Origin: an uncultured Acetatifactor sp.
GTDB lineage: Bacteria > Bacillota > Clostridia > Lachnospirales > Lachnospiraceae
NCBI GenBank assembly: GCA_934394665.1
Contig: CAKRRS010000003.1
Span: 16,432-80,431 of the forward strand
Direction: 5' to 3'
DNA: 64,000 nucleotides
A program made the translations under genes and the position numbers. Positions within the stretch are counted from its first letter, which is position 1, and every line of letters begins with the position of its first letter. Below the pieces are notes generated by a model. The model saw nothing but the letters and a program-made list of their open reading frames with translations. It was not told the DNA's origin and did not search any database. Below, one piece after another: positions 26,061 through 35,654 of this stretch.

Positions 26061-27419
26061 TTACTGAGCCTGGATATCAGCTACTGCCTTGTTCATTGCT
26101 GCAATACCGTCATCAATGCTCATCTCACCGGTCATGATGCTTCCATGATAGGAATCCAGAACGGAGTTGATCTCGGATACGTTGGGAGCGTAAGGAACTT
26201 CCAGGTACAGGTTGGATACGGTCAAAGCTTCTTTGCTGGCTTCATCGGTGGGGAATCCTTCCAGACCGGAGATCATGTCTACTACTTCGTCAGTCATCAT
26301 TGCAGGGAAGTTACCACTGGAAGCCATGACTGCTGCTCCTTCTTCACCGCTTACCCATTTAACGAAATCCCATGACGCATCGGGAGTATCACTTGCAGTG
26401 GTTACAGCCAGACCGGTGATGGTACCCAGAGTAGAACCGGGCTCTACGCCTTCTGCATGGGGATACTTAACGATACCCCAGTTACCGCACAGGCTGGAAT
26501 CATATTCGCCGGACTTCAGGTTAGACATCATGGTTGCGATGAACCAGGAGCCCATGTTCATCATTGCTACATCTCCACCGGAGAATGCTGCGGAATAATG
26601 TAAGCCTTCGGTCTTCAGATCCGTGTACTTTCTGCATACGCCGTCAGCTTCCTGATTCAGAACCATCTCATAGTAAGGTTTGAAGAAATCATAGTTACCG
26701 TCTAAGATGGTATGTTTTCCATCCAGTACACCGAAGAGCTGTACCGCACTTCTCCAGGTGTGGTAATGAGCACCGTATACCTGAGAACCAAAGGTAGTAT
26801 CGGTCATCTCTCTTGCCAGAGCATCGTACTCATCAAAAGTCATATCGTTGGTAGGATAAGCAACACCCTTGGCATCAAACAGATCCTTGTTATAGAACAG
26901 TACCCAGAAGTCATTTCTAAAAGGCAGCTCATACAGGCTTCCGTCTACAGTTACCTGATCGGTAACACCTGCGTATTTGCTTAAATCCACGCCATCTTTG
27001 GAGATGTAATCATCCAGGGAAAGGATAGATCCCTTCTGTACCAGAGTTGCATATCCGGGTACATCCTTGACGGTTACTACATCAAAATCGGATCCGCTGC
27101 CGGAAAGCTCCGTTGCCAGAACGGTCATGTAATCGGTAGAACCAAGGTCTACCATCTCAATGGTTACACCGGGATGAGATGCTTCATACGCGTCCTTAAT
27201 GTCACCCCAGTACTGTGTGGTCTCCTGATCCCAGATAGCCCACTTTAAGGTAACTTCTTCTGCAGGTGCTGCTTCGGTGGAAGCTGCTGCCTCTGTGCTC
27301 GCTGTGGGCGCTTCCCCTGTGGAAGCTGTCTGGCTGCCGTTGTCGGAGCTGCCGCAGCCTGCAAGCATGGTTGTCATCATGGCTGCTGTCAGTACTAAAC
27401 TTAATACTTTCTTTTTCAT
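26061..27419 (-). CDS. Extracellular sugar-binding lipoprotein of the ABC importer
   Basis: 452 residues. Signal peptide ends in lipobox LAGC with Cys22 as lipid anchor, followed by a Ser/Thr/Ala-rich linker up to about residue 55. The rest has the family 1 solute-binding fold (VTLKWAIWDQ, YELPFRNDFWVLFYNKDLFD, and WDFVKWVSGEEGAAVMA are typical). It captures the oligosaccharide outside the cell and delivers it to the two permeases. AGGAGGG before ATG. First gene of the minus-strand operon, divergent from the YesM kinase that likely controls it. Confidence 0.95.
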   Translation of the reverse strand: MKKKVLSLVLTAAMMTTMLAGCGSSDNGSQTASTGEAPTASTEAAASTEAAPAEEVTLKWAIWDQETTQYWGDIKDAYEASHPGVTIEMVDLGSTDYMTVLATELSGSGSDFDVVTVKDVPGYATLVQKGSILSLDDYISKDGVDLSKYAGVTDQVTVDGSLYELPFRNDFWVLFYNKDLFDAKGVAYPTNDMTFDEYDALAREMTDTTFGSQVYGAHYHTWRSAVQLFGVLDGKHTILDGNYDFFKPYYEMVLNQEADGVCRKYTDLKTEGLHYSAAFSGGDVAMMNMGSWFIATMMSNLKSGEYDSSLCGNWGIVKYPHAEGVEPGSTLGTITGLAVTTASDTPDASWDFVKWVSGEEGAAVMASSGNFPAMMTDEVVDMISGLEGFPTDEASKEALTVSNLYLEVPYAPNVSEINSVLDSYHGSIMTGEMSIDDGIAAMNKAVADIQAQ

Positions 27420-27580
27420 GTAAACCCTCCTGTTAATTCGATACTATGTTACGTCTGTTACGGATCCGTTGTTACCGGTTCCTTGACTGTAACTAAAGTA
27501 TAACGAAAAAGACCGGGACATAACATGGAAAAATTTATAATAGTATTCACAATTTTTTATAATTTGTTTACATTTTTTCT

Positions 27581-27592
27581 GAAAGTACTTTC
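27581..27592. promoter_or_regulatory. 12-bp palindrome in the divergent control region
   Basis: GAAAGTACTTTC is a perfect palindrome about midway between the binding-protein gene and the kinase gene, in an AT-rich stretch (27420..27683). A regulator site is possible. No good consensus promoter was identified for the minus direction. Confidence 0.35.
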
Positions 27593-27683
27593 TTAGGATG
27601 TATTTTTTTATTTTAATATGCACTTTTTTTAGCATCTTGCTTTTTCAACTACCGTTTTTCGTGCGTTATGTTATACTGAATGC

Positions 27684-29534
27684 ATGAAAAAGACTGTTTA
27701 TCACTCAAAAAGCATACGAAATCGCATATTGATTTTCACGCTGAGCGCCATTTTGGGAATGTGCCTGTTGATCAGCCTGTTCAGTTATTACATATTCCGG
27801 CACTATCTGCAGAACACCCTGATCCAGTCCACGGAGACCAGCCTGCGCCTGTTGTCGGAGTCTATGGACAACAGCATCGATGAAGTCTACCGGTTGGTCA
27901 GATATTGCCAGACAGATTCCAATATTGCCAATTATATTGAGCATAATCCGAATCCCGGCTCTGTCCTGTCGGTATCTACTTATGATTCCTTTTATGAGGA
28001 ATGTAGCCGGAATTCTTCTTATAGTTATATGCCCAGAATTGCCATTGTCTCGCAGGAACATTATCTGCAGGTAGTCACTGCAACTTATTCCTCTACGGCA
28101 GATCTTGCGGAGCTTATCCCCGAGCTTCCTTATTATGAAGAATTGCTCACTGCCGACGATTATGATTTTTCTCCGGGCATTGTCTCCGATCCGTTTCACC
28201 GCGCAGGACGTAAGGTATTGCCAGTGATCCGTCCCATTACTTATCAGTATAATAACAGACAGGCCGGATACCTGTTTATCGAAATATCCACTGATCTTTT
28301 CACTATGCCTTTGAAGGATTACAGCTGTCCGGAAGACAGCTTCCTCTATCTGACGATTGCAGGTCATACCTATATTTTTGAAAACGGCGGATTACAGGAA
28401 TTTACGCCGGAATATAGTATTCTGGATGACCTGAGCACATATTCTCTCACGGGCACCACACAGATTTCCAAAATCCACAGTGCTACCATGGGAGAACAGA
28501 TTCTGGTCACCACTCCGTTAAATATGCCGGACTGCTACTTAAGTCAGAGTATTTCACATGCGGAGCGGACCAATCAGGCGGTTTTGTTCATGGGAATCCT
28601 TGCCTGCATCCTGATCGGCATTTTGTCTATCGGTGTCGTTCTGATGCTGCTGATGAATCGTATGATCACGGTACCTGTATCCAGGCTGCAGACACGGATG
28701 GTACGCATCGCCGGCGGAGACTTCTCCAGAGACCCTTCTGTGGAATGGGATCACGAACTGGGGGATATCGGACGGGGAATCAATGATCTGTCGGAAAATG
28801 TATCGGAACTTATGGAGAAACGACTGGAAGATGAGAAACAGAAGCAGGATCTGGAATATAAAATGCTGCAAAGCCAGATCAATCCTCATTTCCTGTATAA
28901 TACACTGAACTCTATCAAATGGATGGCGACTATACAGGGAGCAACCGGTATTTCCGAGATGACCACCTCCCTGTCCCGACTGTTGAAAAGTATTTCCAAA
29001 GGCACCAGCCTGTTGATCGATATCAGAGAGGAATTGTCTCTGCTGGAGAATTATTTCACGATCCAGAGCTACCGCTACGGCGGCACCATCACTATGGATA
29101 TTCAGGTGGATGACGAGGCTCTGTACAACAGTGAAATCATCAAGTTCACTTTGCAGCCCCTGGTGGAAAACGCGATTTTCCACGGTATTGAACCGAAAGG
29201 CTGTGCCGGACAGATTCAGATTCATGTAGGATATGAGACCCCGGACAGCACGGATAAAATCCGTATTGATGTCACGGATGACGGTGTTGGCATGACCGCA
29301 GAAAAGGCGGCACAGGTGCTTATCTCCAACGACGACAGCTCTGCGGACTTTTTCCGGGAGATTGGTGTCAGCAATGTACATAAACGCTTACAATATCAAT
29401 TCGGTACAGAATACGGCATTACCATAGAAAGCAAAGAAGGGGAATATACGACGATGTCCATACATATTCCGAATATTCCCCTGCAAGCCAATGAAATAGT
29501 TTCATCTGAAACTATTTCATCTAAAAACACTTAA
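27684..29534 (+). CDS. YesM-type sensor histidine kinase
   Basis: 616 residues. Membrane segments at about 15-36 and 288-310 frame an extracellular sensor domain of about 250 residues; a HAMP-like region (about 312-365) and a coiled coil follow. The kinase core has the His_kinase/YesM phospho-acceptor in NPHFLYNTLNSIKWM (His402) and ATP-binding motifs LQPLVENAIFHG and DDGVGMT. It forms a two-component system with the regulator 33 bases downstream, and probably senses the glycan or its binding protein. No Shine-Dalgarno site precedes ATG; a TATACT lies seven bases upstream, so the mRNA may be leaderless. Confidence 0.94.
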   Translation: MKKTVYHSKSIRNRILIFTLSAILGMCLLISLFSYYIFRHYLQNTLIQSTETSLRLLSESMDNSIDEVYRLVRYCQTDSNIANYIEHNPNPGSVLSVSTYDSFYEECSRNSSYSYMPRIAIVSQEHYLQVVTATYSSTADLAELIPELPYYEELLTADDYDFSPGIVSDPFHRAGRKVLPVIRPITYQYNNRQAGYLFIEISTDLFTMPLKDYSCPEDSFLYLTIAGHTYIFENGGLQEFTPEYSILDDLSTYSLTGTTQISKIHSATMGEQILVTTPLNMPDCYLSQSISHAERTNQAVLFMGILACILIGILSIGVVLMLLMNRMITVPVSRLQTRMVRIAGGDFSRDPSVEWDHELGDIGRGINDLSENVSELMEKRLEDEKQKQDLEYKMLQSQINPHFLYNTLNSIKWMATIQGATGISEMTTSLSRLLKSISKGTSLLIDIREELSLLENYFTIQSYRYGGTITMDIQVDDEALYNSEIIKFTLQPLVENAIFHGIEPKGCAGQIQIHVGYETPDSTDKIRIDVTDDGVGMTAEKAAQVLISNDDSSADFFREIGVSNVHKRLQYQFGTEYGITIESKEGEYTTMSIHIPNIPLQANEIVSSETISSKNT

Positions 29535-29567
29535 TCCGGACAGACATCTGTCCAGAACGGAGTTACT

Positions 29568-31166
29568 ATGTATCAGCTTTTAATCGTAGATGATGAACCT
29601 TTAGTTCAGGCGGGTATCCGCTCCATGCTGAACTGGAATGAATTAAATATCGAGATCTGCGGCACTGCCATGAACGGTCAGGCAGCTCTCAAGATCATCG
29701 AAGAAAAGTCTCCTGAGATTGTGATCACGGATATCAAAATGCCTGTGATGAGCGGTCTGGATCTTGCAAAGGTATGCAGGGAACGTTATGGTGAAAATTG
29801 TCCTTATTTTATAATTCTTACCAGCTATGAGGATTTCCAGATGGTCAGAGATGCTCTGTCCTATCAGGTGTCCGATTATCTGGTAAAACTGGAGCTGACC
29901 CCGGAAGTATTGAAGAATGCCATAGACCGGGTACTCACACAGATCTCCCGTTCCCGGAAAAAACAGATGTCTGCCGTAAATATTCATCCTTTTTATGACA
30001 AGTTTCTGATCAGTCTCCTGCATGATCTGTTCGAATCCGAAGAACAGTTCCGGTTGCAAAGCCTGGATCTGAACCTGAACTTTGACTATGGTGCTTATGT
30101 GTGCTGTTACGGAGAGATTCTCAGTCCCCAGGCCGATCAGATGTCCGCCAAAAAACAGATGCCTCTGTTTACCAGTTCGTTACAGATGATCCGGGAGCTG
30201 GGCGGTAAATATCTGCCGCTGTATGCGTTATCCCTGGATCTGCGCCATTTTGCACTGATTTTTTGCTTTGCGGATGCCGTAGATACCGATGATTATGTAG
30301 AAAATCTGACGGAGATTCTGCAAAATATCAGTGGAACACTGCAAAACTACTATAATGTGTCGCTGCGCTGCGGCATCGGCATCCCGGTTCAGACGCCTGG
30401 TACCATCTGTGATTCCTACCAGTACGCGAGACAGATTTTTCAAAATACGGAATCCCATGACGCGATAGTAGCATTTGATACCGGTCATTCACAGGAAAAG
30501 GCTAAGAATTCCTTCAATATCAGCCTATTTAAGAATGATCTCACCAGAGCCTTTGAAGAATATGATCCTGATATTTTGCATAACACGATTCAGTCGATCT
30601 GCAATCTGTTCCGGGATCACCCGGGGCACTATGTGCAGGCTCTGGACGCTGCCAGCAATATTCTCTATCTGTCGATTTCCCTGCTGCAGGATGGCGAATC
30701 TATCGTATCGGGATTTTTTGCAGACGATCCGGACGGCTATCGTTCCCTGTACAAACAGTCCAATGTGGATCATGTGATCCAGTGGCTGCAAACCTTTTCC
30801 GGTAAGCTGTGCGATCTGTTCCAGACCAGACGGAAAGATTACAAGAACCACATCGTGACCAATGTCCGGAAATATATCAACGAGCATGTAAGAGAGCGCT
30901 TATCCCTGAACGAAGTAGCGGCTGTCTTCGGCATCAGCCCGAATTACTTAAGCCAGCTGTTCAGCAAATATAACGATTCCGGCTTCAGTGAATATATCAA
31001 CATTTGCAAGGTCACAGAAGCCAAACGGCTGCTGGAAGCAGAAAATATGAAGGTCTACGAGGCTGCGGAGGCTCTGGGCTTTGAAAGTGCTTTTTATTTC
31101 AGTAAGGTATTCAAACGGGTGGAGGGTGTCTCTCCCACGGAATATGTGAATGGGAAATTTAATTAA
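29568..31166 (+). CDS. YesN-type response regulator with AraC DNA-binding domain
   Basis: 532 residues. Receiver domain 1-120 with phospho-acceptor Asp55 in VITDIKMPVMSG and Lys near 104 (YLVKLEL). A middle region of about 290 residues has no clear match. The C-terminal AraC double helix-turn-helix (about 430-530) contains LSLNEVAAVFGISPNYLSQLF and YFSKVFKRVEGVSPTEY. CGGAG five bases before ATG. It is expected to activate the divergent transporter operon and the lyase gene downstream. Confidence 0.95.
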   Translation: MYQLLIVDDEPLVQAGIRSMLNWNELNIEICGTAMNGQAALKIIEEKSPEIVITDIKMPVMSGLDLAKVCRERYGENCPYFIILTSYEDFQMVRDALSYQVSDYLVKLELTPEVLKNAIDRVLTQISRSRKKQMSAVNIHPFYDKFLISLLHDLFESEEQFRLQSLDLNLNFDYGAYVCCYGEILSPQADQMSAKKQMPLFTSSLQMIRELGGKYLPLYALSLDLRHFALIFCFADAVDTDDYVENLTEILQNISGTLQNYYNVSLRCGIGIPVQTPGTICDSYQYARQIFQNTESHDAIVAFDTGHSQEKAKNSFNISLFKNDLTRAFEEYDPDILHNTIQSICNLFRDHPGHYVQALDAASNILYLSISLLQDGESIVSGFFADDPDGYRSLYKQSNVDHVIQWLQTFSGKLCDLFQTRRKDYKNHIVTNVRKYINEHVRERLSLNEVAAVFGISPNYLSQLFSKYNDSGFSEYINICKVTEAKRLLEAENMKVYEAAEALGFESAFYFSKVFKRVEGVSPTEYVNGKFN

Positions 31167-31217
31167 CTACAACCTATCTTTCTGTAACACAGACAACATT
31201 CATAACGGAGCATAACG

Positions 31218-33170
31218 ATGAACAATCAGAACAATAAAACAGCTTATGCCAATCATAATATAGAAAAACGCTTTTTGGAAACAGCCGAAACTTTTCATGG
31301 TACTTTTCAGTCTTTCCGGCCTTTTCCGAAAGCTTCCATGCAGACATCCTATGAGACTCTCACTGAGTCATTAAAAGAAAAACTGATTCAGGCAGGTGAG
31401 GAAAAACTGAATTACTCTTTTCCGGTGATTCGTGCCACGGATTATATGCGCTTTAAGTGGGACGGTGACCGCGCTGCCTTCGAAGCGCTCTATTTTAGCA
31501 AACGCAATGCTCTGAATGATCTGATTCAGGCAGAATGTGTGGAGCATCAGGGACGTTTTCTGAATGATATTATCAACGGTATCTATTCTATCTGTGAAGA
31601 GAGTGCCTGGCAGCTTCCCGCACACAACTCCTATATCCGGGATACCCCACAGCTGATCCTGCCGGATGTGACCAGACCCATCATGGATCTGTTCGCCTGT
31701 GAGACCGGCGCACTGCTGGCCTGTGCAGCTTATCTGCTGGAAGACGATCTGAATGCGGTCAGCCCCTATATCCTGACCTGCATTGAGGACAATCTGAAGC
31801 GACGGATCCTGCTGCCCTACCTGACCACACATTTCTGGTGGATGGGACATGACGATGAGCCTATGTGTAACTGGACCGTATGGTGTACACAGAATGTACT
31901 GCTGACCACGTTTCTGATGCCCTGGAGTGTGGAAATGTCCTCTCGGTTGTCCTCTCCGGTGCGCACATTCTGCGGAAATGCTCCGTTGTTCCTGCCGGAG
32001 AATACGTCTGACACAGTTGTCACATTGCAGGCGATTCTGTATAAAGCAGCTGAAAGCTGTGATTATTTTCTCAAGGATTACGGCAACGACGGCTGCTGTG
32101 AGGAAGGTGCCCAGTACTATCGCCATGCGGGGTTGTGCCTGTACGGTGCCATGACGGTACTGGATACCGTGACCGACGGACATTTTGCTTCCCTGTTCCA
32201 ATGGGAAAAAGTGAAAAATATCGCTGCCTACATTTTAAATGTGCATGTGGATGATAAATACTATTTCAATTTTGCTGACTGCTCTCCCATCGCCGGCCGC
32301 GCCGGGGTTCGGGAATATCTCTTCGGCAAAGCCACCGGGCAGGCAGATCTCTGCCTGTTCGCCGCAAAAGATTTCCAGGCGGGACAGGGTCAGCTTGTCA
32401 CAGATGAAGTGAACGGTGGGAATCTGTTCTATCGTATGCAGACTGTATTTCATTATGAGGAATTGATGAAACAGGACACTTCCGGAACGCTTTCCCACCG
32501 GGATGTCTATTATCCCAGCGTAGGGCTGTTCCTCGTGCATTCCGATACTATGGATCTGGCAGTCAAAGCCGGTGACAACGCCGACAGCCACAATCACAAT
32601 GATACCGGCAGCATCACCTTATACAAAAAAGGGCTGCCCGTTCTGGCGGATATCGGTGTGGAGACCTACACCCGGAAGACCTTCTCTCCCAGACGTTACG
32701 AGATCTGGACCATGCAGTCCGGCTATCATAATCTGCCTACGATCTGCGGCACGGATCAGAAGGACGGTGCGGAATACCGTGCGGAAAATGTGATGACAGA
32801 ATTGAGCTCCACAGAACCCTCTGTTTCCATGGAACTGGCTGCCGCCTATCCCGATGCCGGAGCCGTTGTACCGGACCTGACCTATGTCCGCAAGGTGACA
32901 TTAAAAAAGCCTTCCAACACTATCGTATTGGAAGACCATACAAATGCACAAGATGTTATTCTTAATTTTATTACTTATAAAAAACCTGTTATTCTTTCTG
33001 ACGGTAAACTCTCCATCGGAGAAGCATCTGCCTTCTTCGAAGGGGCTGATCTGCTCGCCATAGAAACTTTACCGATCACGGACGCACGTTTGAAAACGGC
33101 ATGGGATCATGATCTGTACCGGATCCGGCTGAAGGGCAATGATGGCGGCTTCCGGCTGACTATTCAATAA
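31218..33170 (+). CDS. Heparinase II/III-like protein, probable cytoplasmic oligosaccharide lyase
   Basis: 650 residues, no signal peptide. An N-terminal alpha-helical toroid (about 1-370) is followed by the heparinase II/III beta-sandwich domain (about 400-640), recognisable by SHNHNDTGSITLYKKGLPVLADIG and the YHNLPTICG strand. This family cleaves uronate-containing glycans by beta-elimination, leaving unsaturated ends that the GH88 enzyme at 21994 removes. CGGAG seven bases before ATG; third gene of the kinase-regulator-lyase run. Exact substrate (glycosaminoglycan, alginate or rhamnogalacturonan type) cannot be read. Confidence 0.88.
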   Translation: MNNQNNKTAYANHNIEKRFLETAETFHGTFQSFRPFPKASMQTSYETLTESLKEKLIQAGEEKLNYSFPVIRATDYMRFKWDGDRAAFEALYFSKRNALNDLIQAECVEHQGRFLNDIINGIYSICEESAWQLPAHNSYIRDTPQLILPDVTRPIMDLFACETGALLACAAYLLEDDLNAVSPYILTCIEDNLKRRILLPYLTTHFWWMGHDDEPMCNWTVWCTQNVLLTTFLMPWSVEMSSRLSSPVRTFCGNAPLFLPENTSDTVVTLQAILYKAAESCDYFLKDYGNDGCCEEGAQYYRHAGLCLYGAMTVLDTVTDGHFASLFQWEKVKNIAAYILNVHVDDKYYFNFADCSPIAGRAGVREYLFGKATGQADLCLFAAKDFQAGQGQLVTDEVNGGNLFYRMQTVFHYEELMKQDTSGTLSHRDVYYPSVGLFLVHSDTMDLAVKAGDNADSHNHNDTGSITLYKKGLPVLADIGVETYTRKTFSPRRYEIWTMQSGYHNLPTICGTDQKDGAEYRAENVMTELSSTEPSVSMELAAAYPDAGAVVPDLTYVRKVTLKKPSNTIVLEDHTNAQDVILNFITYKKPVILSDGKLSIGEASAFFEGADLLAIETLPITDARLKTAWDHDLYRIRLKGNDGGFRLTIQ

Positions 33171-33181
33171 AGCCTGAAATT

Positions 33182-34462
33182 TCAGACTTTTCTCACGGAA
33201 TGTTTATTCTTGTACATTTCATCATCTGCCCGTTTTATGGTTTCTTCCAGAGTTTCTGCTGTCTTGCGAAAGGCTCCGCCGATTGCAAGACGGCAGTAAA
33301 ACTCTGCTGTTACATCCGATAAATTTCCTTTCTCATCTCCACGCATGGTACTTACCAGTTCCTGTACTTTTTCTTCCGTACAATCTCTGATCAGCATTAC
33401 AAATTCATCTCCGCCGATACGGAATCCGCTTGCCTGCTCCGTGAGATATCTCCGGATAAATTCCGCTGCTTTCAGGATCACAGCATCGCCTTTTTCATGT
33501 CCGAAGGTATCATTCATGCGTTTCAAATTGTCAATGTCGAAATAAATTACACCGATGGTACTGTCATTCTGCAGTTCTTTTAACTGTTCTTTGTAGTGTC
33601 TCTTGTTGTAGAGCTGCGTCATGCTGTCATGATTGCTGTTCCAATCGGCAATAGCCAACTGGGAACTGGACGCAATGATATCATGCTCCATTTTCTTCAT
33701 GGATTCACACAGCCGTTCCAGTTCATCTCCGGTTCTGATGTTCATCCGGCTGATGGGAGATTCCTTACCATCCCGCAAAATGTCAATAGAATAGCTGGAA
33801 GCCGCCTTGGACATGGCATTTAACGGTCCCAGTACATTGTGCTGCATAAACCAGATCATAAAGACTTCGAAAAGCACCGTAATCGATGTAACAATGATGG
33901 TAATATACCCTAAATAAGTCAATTGCTCCCTTCTGACATTTTCTGTGGAAATTCCTACGATAATATAAGCCACCGGAATATTGTATGAGGAATTCAGCGG
34001 AATGTAGTAATCGCTTCTTCCGTTATACTCCAACGGTTCTATTTCCTCACATGCGATCAACTCGTCTTTTATAGCATTCTGTACCTCATCATAGGGGCGG
34101 ATATCTCCTAAAAATGCTCCGTTTTCTGTCAGATCTGTGTCATACACATAACATCCTCCGCCATCCCTGAAATTGACCACGCTGATCTGCAATACATTTT
34201 CACTGGTGTTGCGATAGTCAATGAGTTTATTCCATACCTCGTAATAAGCCGTATTTCTCCGTCTGTTGTCCAGATAGTCCGTTACGCTGTCTCCGTCTAC
34301 CACCAGCCTGCAGGTATTCGCCACAGTCTGCGCCAGAGAATCTGTGTAATTCCGATTGACATTCATATAATTGACGTAGTTTACAAATATGAAGCTCACG
34401 TCCATAATGCATACGATGATAACAATAGCCAGAACGATTTTATATTTTAATGATTTTTTCAT
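33182..34462 (-). CDS. Membrane diguanylate cyclase with extracellular sensor
   Basis: 426 residues. Membrane segments at about 8-30 and 180-203 enclose an extracellular sensor of about 150 residues; a HAMP-like linker (about 205-260) leads to the GGDEF domain (about 275-424). The active-site motif GGDEF is intact at residues 350-354, so c-di-GMP synthesis from two GTP is expected; no RxxD inhibitory site is seen at the usual place. GAGG six bases before ATG. It starts 16 bases after the sugar-binding lipoprotein gene 34479, suggesting the lipoprotein presents the ligand to its sensor. Convergent with the lyase gene, 11 bases apart. Confidence 0.93.
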   Translation of the reverse strand: MKKSLKYKIVLAIVIIVCIMDVSFIFVNYVNYMNVNRNYTDSLAQTVANTCRLVVDGDSVTDYLDNRRRNTAYYEVWNKLIDYRNTSENVLQISVVNFRDGGGCYVYDTDLTENGAFLGDIRPYDEVQNAIKDELIACEEIEPLEYNGRSDYYIPLNSSYNIPVAYIIVGISTENVRREQLTYLGYITIIVTSITVLFEVFMIWFMQHNVLGPLNAMSKAASSYSIDILRDGKESPISRMNIRTGDELERLCESMKKMEHDIIASSSQLAIADWNSNHDSMTQLYNKRHYKEQLKELQNDSTIGVIYFDIDNLKRMNDTFGHEKGDAVILKAAEFIRRYLTEQASGFRIGGDEFVMLIRDCTEEKVQELVSTMRGDEKGNLSDVTAEFYCRLAIGGAFRKTAETLEETIKRADDEMYKNKHSVRKV

Positions 34463-34478
34463 TCGTAATCCTCGGAAA

Positions 34479-35504
34479 TCAATACTTTCTCTGATCTATA
34501 TAGTCGGCTGCATTTTCATAGGTATAGATGTTTTCCTCAGTGTTATAGATCTTATCCACCTCTCTGCCGGCTTCCAGTTCTTCTATGACCGTCTCCACCG
34601 TGGATGCCAACAGCGGATTACACTCCACGGTGGCATGTAATTTTCCCGCCATCATATTTTCAAAGCTTTCGTGCAAAGCGTCAAAGGAGATCATAATGAT
34701 GTCTCCCTCAGGCCCATAGCTTATGCCGTTCCGGTCCAGTGCTTTCATGGCACCAAAGATCATGTTATCATTTTCCGAAATGATAACATCAATATCCTTT
34801 ACCGTTCCTTTGCTGAGCAGATTTTCCATATAGGTCTGGCCTTCTCCCTGAGTGAAATTGGCACATCCCCTATCTACGATGGTCCAATTCGGATGTTCCT
34901 CCACTCCATGTAAAATACCGTTCGTTCTTCCGATGGCAGCGGTAGCTCCTTCGGTTCCTTCCAGCAGGACAATGTGGATTGTCTCGTTTTCCCGTCCCTG
35001 CTCTGTTAAATACTGATCCAGCCACGTTACAGCTTTCCGCCCTTCCTCTTCAAAATCCGAACCGATCCAGGACACGTATTCCGTTTCATCCACAGCGATT
35101 TTACGGTCCGCTACGATGACCGGTATCCCAGCTTCCTTTGCGGCATGTATGGCATTCTCCCATCCGGTCTCCACGATGGGCTGCAGGATAATATAATCTA
35201 CTTTCTGTTGGATCAGATCGTACATGGCTTTTACCTGGCGCTCCGAACTGGAATTGCCGTCAATATAGATTAAATCGTAGCCTCTTTCTTTGGTGAACGT
35301 ATTCAGATAATCATTGGTATTGGCATCTCTCCAGTCAGACTCTTTTCCCGTCTGGATCATCCCCACCCGGATGAGACCGTCATTATACCCCGGTGCCGCA
35401 CCCCGGATCAGTTGCTGCGTTTTGTCGGCTCGTTCAGTCCCACATCCGATCAACCCCAGACAAAGCATCAGCACACAAGTCACGGCAACTATTCTTTTTT
35501 TCAT
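34479..35504 (-). CDS. Periplasmic-binding-protein-like sugar-binding lipoprotein
   Basis: 341 residues from ATG at 35504 with GGGGTGG five bases upstream; the open frame starts at 35567 without a site. Signal peptide with lipobox LIGC (Cys21), then the type 1 periplasmic binding fold (peripla_BP_4): IRVGMIQTGKESDW, DYIILQPIVETGW, SENDNMIFGAMKAL. Members bind ribose, galactose or similar sugars, or autoinducers. No permease or ATPase gene is adjacent; instead the diguanylate cyclase follows directly, so a sensory role is likely (inference). Confidence 0.9.
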   Translation of the reverse strand: MKKRIVAVTCVLMLCLGLIGCGTERADKTQQLIRGAAPGYNDGLIRVGMIQTGKESDWRDANTNDYLNTFTKERGYDLIYIDGNSSSERQVKAMYDLIQQKVDYIILQPIVETGWENAIHAAKEAGIPVIVADRKIAVDETEYVSWIGSDFEEEGRKAVTWLDQYLTEQGRENETIHIVLLEGTEGATAAIGRTNGILHGVEEHPNWTIVDRGCANFTQGEGQTYMENLLSKGTVKDIDVIISENDNMIFGAMKALDRNGISYGPEGDIIMISFDALHESFENMMAGKLHATVECNPLLASTVETVIEELEAGREVDKIYNTEENIYTYENAADYIDQRKY

Positions 35505-35654
35505 GTAACCACCCCTGGTTCTATATTTATCGTTATTTTTACCGTTATCTTCTCTTTTCCGAATCATGCTTCTTACATTTTATAGTACCATCTTCCTGTA
35601 TAGGATGCAAGCCATCACCGGTGGTCCTCATAATAATTTTACGCTTTTTTATTA

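Noticed and set aside
33174-33185. CTGAAATTTCAG between the lyase and cyclase genes as a terminator
   Set aside because: A 12-base palindrome without loop cannot form a stable hairpin of the terminator type and there is only a short T run.
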